A DNA stretch of 64,000 nt from Gillisia limnaea DSM 15749 (GTDB lineage Bacteria > Bacteroidota > Bacteroidia > Flavobacteriales > Flavobacteriaceae). This document shows, one piece after another, positions 1 to 8,136 of this stretch. The stretch is taken from contig NZ_JH594606.1 in assembly GCF_000243235.1 (NCBI RefSeq), positions 479,766-543,765 on the forward strand. The letters run 5' to 3'. The notes under the pieces are model-generated. The model saw only the letters and a program-made list of their open reading frames with translations, had not been told where the DNA came from and did no database searches. A program made the translations under genes and the position numbers. Numbering within the stretch: the stretch's first letter is position 1; every line of letters starts with the position of its first letter.

Positions 1-870
1 TTTGCACTCTCAGCATAAGAGTAACTGGCATTGGCTGTTCCTGCATTGGTGTTGTTTGCATAAGTAGCATCTGGAGTCAGATCCAATCCGCCTGCACCTG
101 TTACACTTACCGTGGCTGGCGTCTGTGCCGAACCTGTATAAGTGAATGGTCCGCCGTTGATCGTTACAACAGTTGTTGAAGCTGCCTTGCCAATTCCAAA
201 GTCCTGGCTGTCTGATGAAGCCAAGTGGTTGGCACTTTCAGCATAAGAGTAACTGGCATTCGCTGTTCCTGCATTGGTGTTGTCTGCATAAGTAGCATCT
301 GGAGTTAAATCCAAGCCGCCTGCTCCTGTTACAGAAACTGTAGCCGGAGTGATCGCTGAGCCTGTATAAGTGAACGGATCACCTGTGATTGTTACTGTGG
401 TAACTGATGCTGCTTTGCCGATTGTAAAGTCTTCGCTGTCTGAAGAAGCCAAGTGGTTTGCGCTTTCAGCATAAGAATAACTTGCATTCGCTGTTCCTGC
501 ATTGGTATTGTTTGCATAAACCGGAGCTGGAGTCAAATCCAATCCGCCTGCTCCTGTTACGGTAACTGTAGCCGGAATAATCGCTGAGCCTGTATAAGTG
601 AACGGATCACCTGTGATTGTTACTGTGGTAACTGATGCTGCTTTGCCGATTGTAAAGTCTTCGCTGTCTGAAGAAGCCAAGTGGTTTGCGCTTTCAGCAT
701 AAGAATAACTTGCATTCGCTGTTCCTGCATTGGTGTTGTCTGCATAAGTAGCATCTGGAGTTAAATCCAAGCCGCCTGCTCCTATTACACTTACCGTGGC
801 CGGTGTTTGTGCAGAACCTGTATAAGTGAATGGTCCGCCGTTGATCGTTACAACAGTTGTAGTCGAGGCC
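1..870 (-). repeat. In-frame 228-bp tandem repeats inside the MBG protein gene
   Basis: The same sequence recurs with exact 228-bp spacing: the block beginning near base 1 reappears at 229, 457 and 685. The two middle copies are almost identical at DNA level, while the outer copies carry scattered substitutions. The period equals 76 codons, so copy number can change without breaking the frame. The array continues beyond base 1. Confidence 0.92.
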
Positions 871-1895
871 TTATTCACCGTCAATGTGCTAGTTGTACTA
901 TTAGCTTCACTAATAGATAAATAGGTATTTGTAACTCCGGCAAAAGAACTTGAAATTGTGTAATTCCCCGCATTTATAGTACCTAAAGTTGGTAGGTTGG
1001 TTAAATCAACTGTTCTTGTAGCTACACCACTAGCATTGGTTGTCCCTGAACCAACATTTACATCATTTATATAGAAAATAATTGTCTGTCCGGAAATACC
1101 TGTGGAAGTTTGGTAATTTGAATAGAGTCTTGATGTCAAGGTTGCAGAAGTACTCCCGTAGGTTGCTGTAACTGGCGAGGAGACAAGTGCACCGTAGTTT
1201 GCTGTAAATAGCGCAGCATTACCACCACCACCACCTCCAACATCGAAAGAATTACTAGTTTGTGGGTTTGTGGGTTGGCCACTGCTACCGATCCTTAGAC
1301 CATAATTTAGTATTACGTAATTAACTCCATTAGCTGGAGGATTTGGGTTAAACGTAGTTGTATAACTATTTAGAGTAATTGTTTTATTGTTGATCGAAGA
1401 GCCTGCAGTAGAAGGGGGAATGAAACTTGGAGTTGGAAATGTTCCATTTCCCCCTCCATTTCCTGAAATAGTGTAAGTTACAATTACAGACGTATTAGAA
1501 GGTAAACCCTCAGCAGCAAACAAAAATGCACCATCAGTAAAAATTCGAGTTGCAGTTATTCCAGTCTGCTTTCCTTCCGCCGTCAATGTAAAAGTGACCC
1601 CAAGGTGCCTATCAAAAATAGGGAACTCAACCCTAAAAGTACCATCTGCATTGACCGCGATATCATGATAGTCATGAATGTGATCGACAAATGGATCTTC
1701 CGCAAAGTGAAGATCAACAAATTGGTCCCCCGTCCAACCTTCACCTGTGATGATGGCCGTTTCGCCCGGAGCATAATCCAACTTATCCGTCGTAACTGTC
1801 TGCCCCCATCCCGTCGTGACGAGGAAAAAGGAGGCCATAAGTGTTAGGGCAAAATTCAGGAATCTCCCCTTTGTTAAATGTAAAAGTGTAGCCAT
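1..1895 (-). CDS. Large exported MBG-repeat surface protein, partial (C-terminus outside window)
   Basis: Reading the minus strand from ATG at 1895 gives an open frame that runs without a stop to base 1. Residues about 1-32 form a signal peptide (basic start, hydrophobic core, ending near TTGWGQ). A region of about 300 residues follows that looks like Ig-like/beta-sandwich sequence, including a VTTDKLDYAPGETA segment typical of bacterial Ig-like adhesin openings and a six-glycine run. From about residue 343 onward, 76-residue units repeat, each with TYTGSA and PATV motifs characteristic of MBG/YDG-type domains. Such proteins are secreted or cell-surface adhesins in Bacteroidota, often exported by the type IX system; the sorting domain would be at the unseen C-terminus. 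Binding target unknown. The start is supported by the signal peptide. Confidence 0.85.
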   Translation of the reverse strand, partial: MATLLHLTKGRFLNFALTLMASFFLVTTGWGQTVTTDKLDYAPGETAIITGEGWTGDQFVDLHFAEDPFVDHIHDYHDIAVNADGTFRVEFPIFDRHLGVTFTLTAEGKQTGITATRIFTDGAFLFAAEGLPSNTSVIVTYTISGNGGGNGTFPTPSFIPPSTAGSSINNKTITLNSYTTTFNPNPPANGVNYVILNYGLRIGSSGQPTNPQTSNSFDVGGGGGGNAALFTANYGALVSSPVTATYGSTSATLTSRLYSNYQTSTGISGQTIIFYINDVNVGSGTTNASGVATRTVDLTNLPTLGTINAGNYTISSSFAGVTNTYLSISEANSTTSTLTVNKASTTTVVTINGGPFTYTGSAQTPATVSVIGAGGLDLTPDATYADNTNAGTANASYSYAESANHLASSDSEDFTIGKAASVTTVTITGDPFTYTGSAIIPATVTVTGAGGLDLTPAPVYANNTNAGTANASYSYAESANHLASSDSEDFTIGKAASVTTVTITGDPFTYTGSAITPATVSVTGAGGLDLTPDATYADNTNAGTANASYSYAESANHLASSDSQDFGIGKAASTTVVTINGGPFTYTGSAQTPATVSVTGAGGLDLTPDATYANNTNAGTANASYSYAESA

Positions 1896-2354
1896 AAGAA
1901 CATAATTAAAAGGTTAAAATTATATTTGCGTTCAAGAAAATTCAGATGAATATGAGTGGGGAATAAACTTTTTGAAACTGAAAATATCTAAAGGAGCAAT
2001 GGGGAAAAGCTTTTTTAGATTGGGGCTATTTAACAGTACCTTATAAGTTTACACGAGCTAATTAACATCATTTTTCAATTGGTTTAAATAAAAAAAATTC
2101 TTTTTCGATATAATGCATGCATTTACCGACCAACGACTTACCCCTCTCAAAACCAGTAAATAAACTGTAATCTTAACTTGTAAGAAGGTTTGATTTTTAT
2201 TGTTTTGGATGTTTTTAAAGGCTTGTTGCGATCCCGACCAACTATAAACCTTTGTTAAAAAAATTAAAAACCTCGCAGAACAAGCCAAATTGGATCTTTC
2301 CGGTAATATCTTTATACCAGGGTATTTCAATTCTTTTTAAACATTTTCAGCTTT
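1896..2354. other. Intergenic region between two divergent genes
   Basis: About 460 bp that must contain promoters for the minus-strand surface protein and the plus-strand selO gene. I see no clear TAnnTTTG/TTTG pair on either strand and no convincing small gene; the short minus-strand frame inside has no recognisable features. Confidence 0.4.
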
Positions 2355-3905
2355 ATGCACATTACCGATAAAAAATTCACCAATCTATTCACCTCAGCAT
2401 TCCCGGGAGATAACAGCGGAGACCTTTCCCCGCGACAAACTCCCGGGGTTCTTTACAGTAAAGCAATTCCCACCAAAGTGAGCGATCCTAAACTTCTCGC
2501 TTTTACAGAGGAGCTCGCGGCCGAAATGGGTATGGACTCTCCAGGCGCGGAAGATTTAAAGATACTTGCAGGAAATAAAGTTACCGAGACTATGCAGCCT
2601 TATGCCGCTTGTTACGCCGGCCACCAGTTCGGGAATTGGGCGGGGCAGCTGGGAGATGGCCGGGCCATCACTCTGGGAGAATGGGAACATAACGGTGGTA
2701 GCTGGGAAATGCAACTCAAAGGAGCCGGGCCTACTGCCTATTCCAGAATGGCCGATGGCCGGGCGGTATTAAGATCCTCGGTTCGGGAATATCTTATGAG
2801 CGAGGCAATGTTTCACCTGGGAGTTCCCACTACCCGTGCACTTAGCCTGGTAACCACCGGAGATAAGATCTTACGGGATATGTTCTATAACGGCAACGCG
2901 GCCTATGAACCCGGCGCAATTGTGATGCGGGTTTCTGAAAGTTTTCTGCGCTTCGGGAATTTTGAAATCCTTGCCGCCAGGAAAGAAAAAGAAAATCTGC
3001 AACATCTTGTCGACTGGACCATTGAAAAACATTTTCCGCATCATAAAGGAGAGAACAGGATCATCAACTGGTTCAGGGAGGTTATAGACAAAACTGCCGC
3101 CTTAATGGTGGAATGGCACCGCGTAGGATTTGTGCATGGGGTTATGAACACAGATAATATGTCTATCCTGGGCCAGACCATTGATTACGGCCCGTTTTCT
3201 TTTCTCGATGATTATGACCCATCGTTTACACCCAATACCACCGACCTGCCCGGGCGGCGGTATGCCTTTGGGAATCAGCCTTCCATTGCGCTATGGAACC
3301 TTAGCCGACTCGCAACCGCTCTTACCCCGCTTTTTAAGGATACCGAATTGCTGGAAGAGGCCCTAAACTCCTATGAAGATAATTTCTGGAACAGGTATTA
3401 TGAAATGATGGGAAACAAACTGGGACTGGATAAGATCACTGCGGAAGATAAAAAAATGATCTCCCAACTGGAAGAGTTGCTTGCTAAGGTAAAACCCGAT
3501 ATGACTATCCTTTATCGGCTGCTTATTGATCTTCCATCAATTTCTGCGGAAGGTGATATGCTCTTTATATATCTCAAACCGGCTTTTTATACAGAACCTT
3601 CGGGAGAATTAAAAGTTGAATTTCTGAAGCTTATAATAAGCTATGCTGAAAGACGGAAAAAGAATAGCATTTCTACCGAAGCTTCCGCCGAAATAATGAA
3701 GAAAACCAATCCGCGATTTATACTTCGGAATTACCTGCTGCACCAGGCCATTGAAGAACTGGAAATGGGTGAAAGAAGCCTTTTTGATAAACTGCGTGCT
3801 GCGCTGAAGCAACCTTATACCGAAGATGATGAGGATTTGCTCAAAAAAAGGCCGGACTGGGCTACTCAAAAACCCGGCTGCTCTATGCTTTCCTGCAGTT
3901 CGTAA
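2355..3905 (+). CDS. selO: Protein adenylyltransferase SelO (YdiU family)
   Basis: A 516-residue protein with the SelO pseudokinase fold, which transfers AMP from ATP to hydroxyl side chains of target proteins and is tied to redox stress. Visible family blocks are the Gly-rich GDGRAITLGE stretch, LKGAGPTAYSRMADGRAVLRSS, and the metal-binding region HGVMNTDNMS followed by DYGPFSFLDDYDP. The C-terminus ends in GCSMLSCSS, the usual Cys-containing tail; in eukaryotic SelO a selenocysteine sits near this end. Length matches bacterial SelO. It stands alone with a long untranslated stretch on either side. Function is assigned from family knowledge; confidence in the family is very high. Confidence 0.96.
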   Translation: MHITDKKFTNLFTSAFPGDNSGDLSPRQTPGVLYSKAIPTKVSDPKLLAFTEELAAEMGMDSPGAEDLKILAGNKVTETMQPYAACYAGHQFGNWAGQLGDGRAITLGEWEHNGGSWEMQLKGAGPTAYSRMADGRAVLRSSVREYLMSEAMFHLGVPTTRALSLVTTGDKILRDMFYNGNAAYEPGAIVMRVSESFLRFGNFEILAARKEKENLQHLVDWTIEKHFPHHKGENRIINWFREVIDKTAALMVEWHRVGFVHGVMNTDNMSILGQTIDYGPFSFLDDYDPSFTPNTTDLPGRRYAFGNQPSIALWNLSRLATALTPLFKDTELLEEALNSYEDNFWNRYYEMMGNKLGLDKITAEDKKMISQLEELLAKVKPDMTILYRLLIDLPSISAEGDMLFIYLKPAFYTEPSGELKVEFLKLIISYAERRKKNSISTEASAEIMKKTNPRFILRNYLLHQAIEELEMGERSLFDKLRAALKQPYTEDDEDLLKKRPDWATQKPGCSMLSCSS

Positions 3906-4606
3906 AGTAGGACACTTTCTAAGCTTCGGTCAACTTGCAAGTGATTATAAGAGAATAAACTTCAGAAGAAATGTAAACGAAAGAAAATTTTCCGCAGAAA
4001 GGAAATCAAAAACCTCTGCACGCATTATTGATTGTGAGTGGTTATTCGGTGGTCAATAGTCAAAAGTTGTTTGGGTTTTGGGATTTTTCTTATTTGAGTC
4101 CTAATTATAATCGACCGTTTTCAGTAATCCAACATACATTATACAATATTCAATCATAACTCAATTCTCAACCCTCTATACTCCATTTCAAATCTGCGTG
4201 ATCTGCAGGAATCTTTTACGATTGCTATAACGCTAATTTGTGTTTTTCATACCTGGTTTACTTTCAGAAATAAACTCAATTTTAAATTCTAATCTCCATT
4301 TTTCCGGTTTTTCATGAACCCTTTTGGAGACCTTTCTAATCACACACATTTACAGACAGAAAGTCACATGATTCTTCCCGGAAATTTGAGGGTGTAAAAG
4401 TTGTGGATTTTTACCCCAATTTTTTTCTTCTAACCCGGTGTAATTCCCCATAAAGCCTACAACCACGCCTGAATTTCAATGAGATAAGTATGCGGTACAA
4501 TTATTGGTTTTCCCACCCGGAATTCGATTTCACTATTTATAGTATTTCAGGTAAAAAGGAAAGGCATAGATCGAAGTGAAATAGGAATAAAAGAATAATT
4601 TATAAG
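3906..4606. other. 700-bp intergenic region, no gene recognised
   Basis: No supported coding sequence. Around 4190 there is a phrase (TCTGCGTGATCTGCAG) closely resembling one at about 8035 (TCTGCGGGATCTGCGG). Both follow a run of CTCAA-type simple sequence, so this is probably a degenerate dispersed intergenic repeat. No terminator hairpin after selO was found. Confidence 0.45.
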
Positions 4607-6073
4607 ATGATAACAGAAGAACTCACATTAGCCTCTCCGGCTACGGCTAAAAAAATTAGTTTAAATGATACAGCACAACAAAAAGGCAATGCATCACGTG
4701 AAACCGAAAAAGAAAAGGTTTCAGATAATTATCGTAAAGCAATCTTTACAAAAAGACATCATTTCACATTAGCGATGACTTTCTTACTTCTTTTAGGCGG
4801 AGCATTTTCCGTTTACTTATTGCAGCCACAGTTCGAGGAAATGAACCTTAGCAGAATGGATACCCTGGGGGGAATGATCCTTTTATTTTTGGGAGTCTTT
4901 CTGTTGCTTTTCAGATTGAGCTTTCTGGCATATATTGCCCGATTATTTTTTCGCTACAAGCCTGTAACTTCAGTTAAAGATGAGGAATTGCCTACCAGTA
5001 CGGTTATTGTACCTGCGTATAACGAAGGCCAACTGGTTTATTCCACTTTGCTGAGTTTAGTGAATAGTGACTATCCAGCAGAAAAACTACAGTTACTTGC
5101 TATTGATGATGGTAGTAAAGATGACACCTGGGAGTGGATGAAAAAAGCCAAAGAACAATTGGGAGATCGTGTTTCAATATATCAGCAACCTGAAAACCAG
5201 GGAAAAAGACACGCGCTTTACCGCGGATTCAACCTTGCAACCGGTGAGGTCTTTGTCACAGTAGATAGTGATTCTATCGTAGAGAAAGACACTCTACGCA
5301 ACCTGGTTTCCCCGTTTGTAACCAATGAGAATTGTGGAGCTGTGGCCGGAAATGTTCGGGTTTTAAATAACGAAAAAGCCATCATTCCCCGAATGCTAAA
5401 TGTGAGCTTCGTATTTAGTTTTGAGTTTATAAGATCTGCACAAAGTGTATTGGGTTCAGTATTATGTACCCCCGGGGCGTTGGCCGCCTATCGCAGTAAG
5501 GCTGTGATGAATTGCCTACCGGAGTGGATAAATCAGACTTTTATGGGACAACCTACAGATATTGGGGAAGACCGGGCAATGACCAATATGATCCTGAAAC
5601 AGGGCTTTCATGTTTTATTCCAACGCAATGCTTATGTGCTTACCAATATTCCTGAAAAATTTAGCAGTTTGCACAAAATGTTTACGCGGTGGGAAAGAAG
5701 TAACGTTCGTGAAAACCTTATGATGTCTAAGTTTGCTTTTAAACCCTTTAGAAATGGACCGAAGTCCGGAACCCGCCTTCTATTGCTTAATCAATGGATG
5801 GGGATGGTAACAGCGTATCCGCTGATCCTTATTATGCTGGTTTTATTGATCTCACACCCTATAATGTTTATTAGTTCCACACTTTTAAGTATTCTCATAT
5901 TCTCGAGTCTTCCGGTATTTTTTTATGCAAAAAAATACAACATATCTGAAGCTTTCTGGGCTTACACCTACAGTATTTTTTACACCTTTGGCTTGTTTTG
6001 GATCACTCCTTATGCTATGGCTACCGCAAATAGAAGAGGTTGGTTAACGCGTGGTTTACCGGAGAAAAAATAA
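4607..6073 (+). CDS. Membrane glycosyltransferase family 2 (HAS/PgaC-like polysaccharide synthase)
   Basis: A 488-residue integral membrane GT2. An N-terminal cytoplasmic stretch of about 50 residues is followed by two membrane helices (about 52-72 and 88-115), the catalytic domain, and three or four more helices after about residue 390. Catalytic signatures are present: VPAYNEG, DDGSKDD, the DxD motif in VDSDS, GEDRAMTN, and the acceptor/translocation motif RWERS. This architecture fits processive synthases such as hyaluronan, poly-N-acetylglucosamine or chitooligosaccharide synthases; the sugar cannot be told from sequence alone. No polysaccharide deacetylase or export partner is adjacent, so the gene is a single-cistron unit with its own terminator. 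Confidence 0.9.
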   Translation: MITEELTLASPATAKKISLNDTAQQKGNASRETEKEKVSDNYRKAIFTKRHHFTLAMTFLLLLGGAFSVYLLQPQFEEMNLSRMDTLGGMILLFLGVFLLLFRLSFLAYIARLFFRYKPVTSVKDEELPTSTVIVPAYNEGQLVYSTLLSLVNSDYPAEKLQLLAIDDGSKDDTWEWMKKAKEQLGDRVSIYQQPENQGKRHALYRGFNLATGEVFVTVDSDSIVEKDTLRNLVSPFVTNENCGAVAGNVRVLNNEKAIIPRMLNVSFVFSFEFIRSAQSVLGSVLCTPGALAAYRSKAVMNCLPEWINQTFMGQPTDIGEDRAMTNMILKQGFHVLFQRNAYVLTNIPEKFSSLHKMFTRWERSNVRENLMMSKFAFKPFRNGPKSGTRLLLLNQWMGMVTAYPLILIMLVLLISHPIMFISSTLLSILIFSSLPVFFYAKKYNISEAFWAYTYSIFYTFGLFWITPYAMATANRRGWLTRGLPEKK

Positions 6074-6116
6074 ACTAGGATATATCACCCCCACTCCGGA
6101 TATTCTTCCGGATGTA

Positions 6117-6150
6117 GAAAAAGTTACTAAAGCAATTTGGTAACTTTTTC
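6117..6150 (+). terminator. Rho-independent terminator after the GT2 synthase
   Basis: A perfect 11-bp inverted repeat, GAAAAAGTTAC at 6117-6127 and GTAACTTTTTC at 6140-6150, separated by 12 bases. The second arm ends in a T run, so it would work for the plus-strand gene. Confidence 0.8.
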
Positions 6151-6465
6151 TGTTTGTATTAGCCGGGAGGGATTAAGAATAGGTTTTTGTTTAGTTCAGA
6201 GTTCAATGTTCGGTTGTAAATTGTGAAGTTCCCGATTTTCAGTTGGGAAATCGTGGTTTCGAAGTTCGTTCTCAATACCCAATTCCCAATACACTGGTTC
6301 AGTGAATAGAAAATAGTGGAGGATGAATCGGTATAACACAGGTTTTGATATGGGTTTTTCGGCTTGGCATCGCAGTAACTAATGACCAAAGGCTAAAGAG
6401 TATAGAGAATTCCTTAAAAATCAGTATTTTAGTAAGTCAGTTATCAATTTAAAATCTGCCTTACT
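6151..6465. other. Intergenic spacer, AT-rich simple sequence
   Basis: Contains repeated TTC/AATACCCAATTCCCAATAC-like low-complexity sequence around 6260-6290, similar to the tandem CAATACT sequence near 7980. No gene is supported here. Confidence 0.4.
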
Positions 6466-7842
6466 ATGCAATACTTTAAAAAATTCCTCTTTTTATTTTC
6501 GGCTTTTTTCATCAGTTATCCGCTAGTCGCACAGGAAAAGGCTGCTTCCAAAATTTATGCTATCACCCATGTAAATGTGATACCTATGGACACGGAGCAG
6601 ATCCTCGAAAACCATACAGTGATCGTGGAGAATGGCAGGATCACCCGCGTAGCCCCTTCCGCAGAGGTAAAATTACCGCAAGCTGCTGAAGAAATTGACG
6701 GGCGGGGACGTTACCTGATCCCCGGACTTACAGAAATGCACGGTCATATTCCCGGAGAAGACAGGCCTCAGTATGTGGAAGATGTGCTGTTCCTATATAT
6801 CGCCAATGGTGTGACCACGGTGCGCAATATGCTGGGGAACGCCTATCACTTAAAAGTAAAGAAAAAGGTGGAGCGCGATGAGCTTCCGGGGCCTAAAATT
6901 TTCGCTGCCGGACCTTTCTTCAACAAAAAACTGGCCCCCACCCCCGAAGCTGCCGACCGGGAGGTGCGCTTGCAAAAAGAAGCGGGATATGACCTGCTGA
7001 AAATGGGAAGCATCGACAAAGAAACCTACGAGCGTATGGCCATGACCGCAAATGAAGTGAGTATTCCCTTTGGCGGACACATCCCTGAGGAAGTGGGTCT
7101 TATTGGGGCGTTGGATGCAGGACAAAGATCTATTGATCACTACGACCGCTATGTGGAATTCCTGGTTCCGGATGATGCTACTACCGAAGGCGTTAGCGCC
7201 GGATTTTTCGGCAGCGGACTCATACAACTCATCGACCGCAGCAGGATTCCGGAGGCAGTAAAAAGAACAGTGGAAGCCGGCACCTGGAACGTCCCTACCC
7301 TGAGCCTGATAGAACACCTTGCCTCCCCTATAGCAGCAGAGAAAATGATAAATAGGACGGAGATGAAATATATGCCTGAAGATGTACTGGATGGCTGGTT
7401 AAAATTCAAGAATACTTACAGCAAAAGACAAGATTTTCAACCCGAAGCCACCAAAGCCCTGGTGGAGCTGCGGCGGGAACTCACCAAAGAACTTCATGAT
7501 AGCGGAGCAAAGATTGTATTGGGAAGTGATGCGCCGCAATTTTTTAACGTTCCCGGATTCTCCCTTCACCGTGAAATGGAAATGATGGTGAACGCCGGAC
7601 TCACCCCTTACGAAGTATTGGTAACAGGCACCAGAAATCCCTCCCTTTATTTTGAGACTCCCGAAGAATTTGGCACCATAGAACCCGGCAAACGCGCCGA
7701 TCTCATCCTGCTGAACGCCAATCCGCTCGAGGATATTAGCAATACACATAAGATACAGGCCGTGATAGTTAAAGGCAAATACTACAACCGGGAAGCGCTT
7801 GATAAAAGACTGGCGGAAATAGAACAGGCGGGGAAGGATTAA
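6466..7842 (+). CDS. Exported metal-dependent amidohydrolase (imidazolonepropionase-like)
   Basis: A 458-residue protein with a clear signal peptide (residues 1-22, ending at LVAQ). The amidohydrolase metal centre is complete: His92-x-His94 in the MHGH motif, Lys179, His205, His225 and Asp355 in GSDAPQF. The final 60 residues carry the usual GTIEPGKRADLILL closing motif. Family members hydrolyse cyclic amides, dipeptides or esters; the exported form in Bacteroidota is often annotated as an amidohydrolase or Xaa-Pro dipeptidase-like enzyme. The substrate is unknown. It probably acts in the periplasm, and a second exported peptidase lies convergently downstream. Confidence 0.92.
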   Translation: MQYFKKFLFLFSAFFISYPLVAQEKAASKIYAITHVNVIPMDTEQILENHTVIVENGRITRVAPSAEVKLPQAAEEIDGRGRYLIPGLTEMHGHIPGEDRPQYVEDVLFLYIANGVTTVRNMLGNAYHLKVKKKVERDELPGPKIFAAGPFFNKKLAPTPEAADREVRLQKEAGYDLLKMGSIDKETYERMAMTANEVSIPFGGHIPEEVGLIGALDAGQRSIDHYDRYVEFLVPDDATTEGVSAGFFGSGLIQLIDRSRIPEAVKRTVEAGTWNVPTLSLIEHLASPIAAEKMINRTEMKYMPEDVLDGWLKFKNTYSKRQDFQPEATKALVELRRELTKELHDSGAKIVLGSDAPQFFNVPGFSLHREMEMMVNAGLTPYEVLVTGTRNPSLYFETPEEFGTIEPGKRADLILLNANPLEDISNTHKIQAVIVKGKYYNREALDKRLAEIEQAGKD

Positions 7843-8136
7843 GCGGTCGTTGATTGTCATTAGTTGTATGAAACCTTCCTACCGGCAGGCAGGCTGGTAG
7901 TTTACAGCTTAGTTTTTTTTCCACAATCCTTTAGAGTGGAAACCGTAAAAAAGAACCCTTTTTGTGGTTTAAAGTTTATTCTCAATACTCAATACTCAAT
8001 ACTCACCACTCCTTTTGATCCGCTAGAAAATCTGCGGGATCTGCGGGAAACTTTTCAGTGGTCGGATGAAAATAAGTAGCGTCCTGAATAGGATTAAATG
8101 TTTTTTCTTAATATTCATAGCTCCTACCGCACCAAA
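7843..8136. repeat. Intergenic palindrome and tandem CAATACT repeat
   Basis: Between two convergent genes lies an interrupted palindrome with CTACC at 7879-7883 and GGTAG at 7896-7900 enclosing CAGGCAGG. At about 7981-8006 there are three to four tandem copies of CAATACT. Both look like non-coding dispersed elements. Short frames here are not supported as genes. Confidence 0.5.

Noticed and set aside
1605-1847. An 80-codon plus-strand frame in the surface-protein gene
   Set aside because: Antisense to the signal peptide and Ig-like region of an open frame that spans the whole segment.
6850-7860. Long minus-strand frames opposite the amidohydrolase gene
   Set aside because: They are antisense to a gene with a complete metal centre and signal peptide and have no recognisable protein features.
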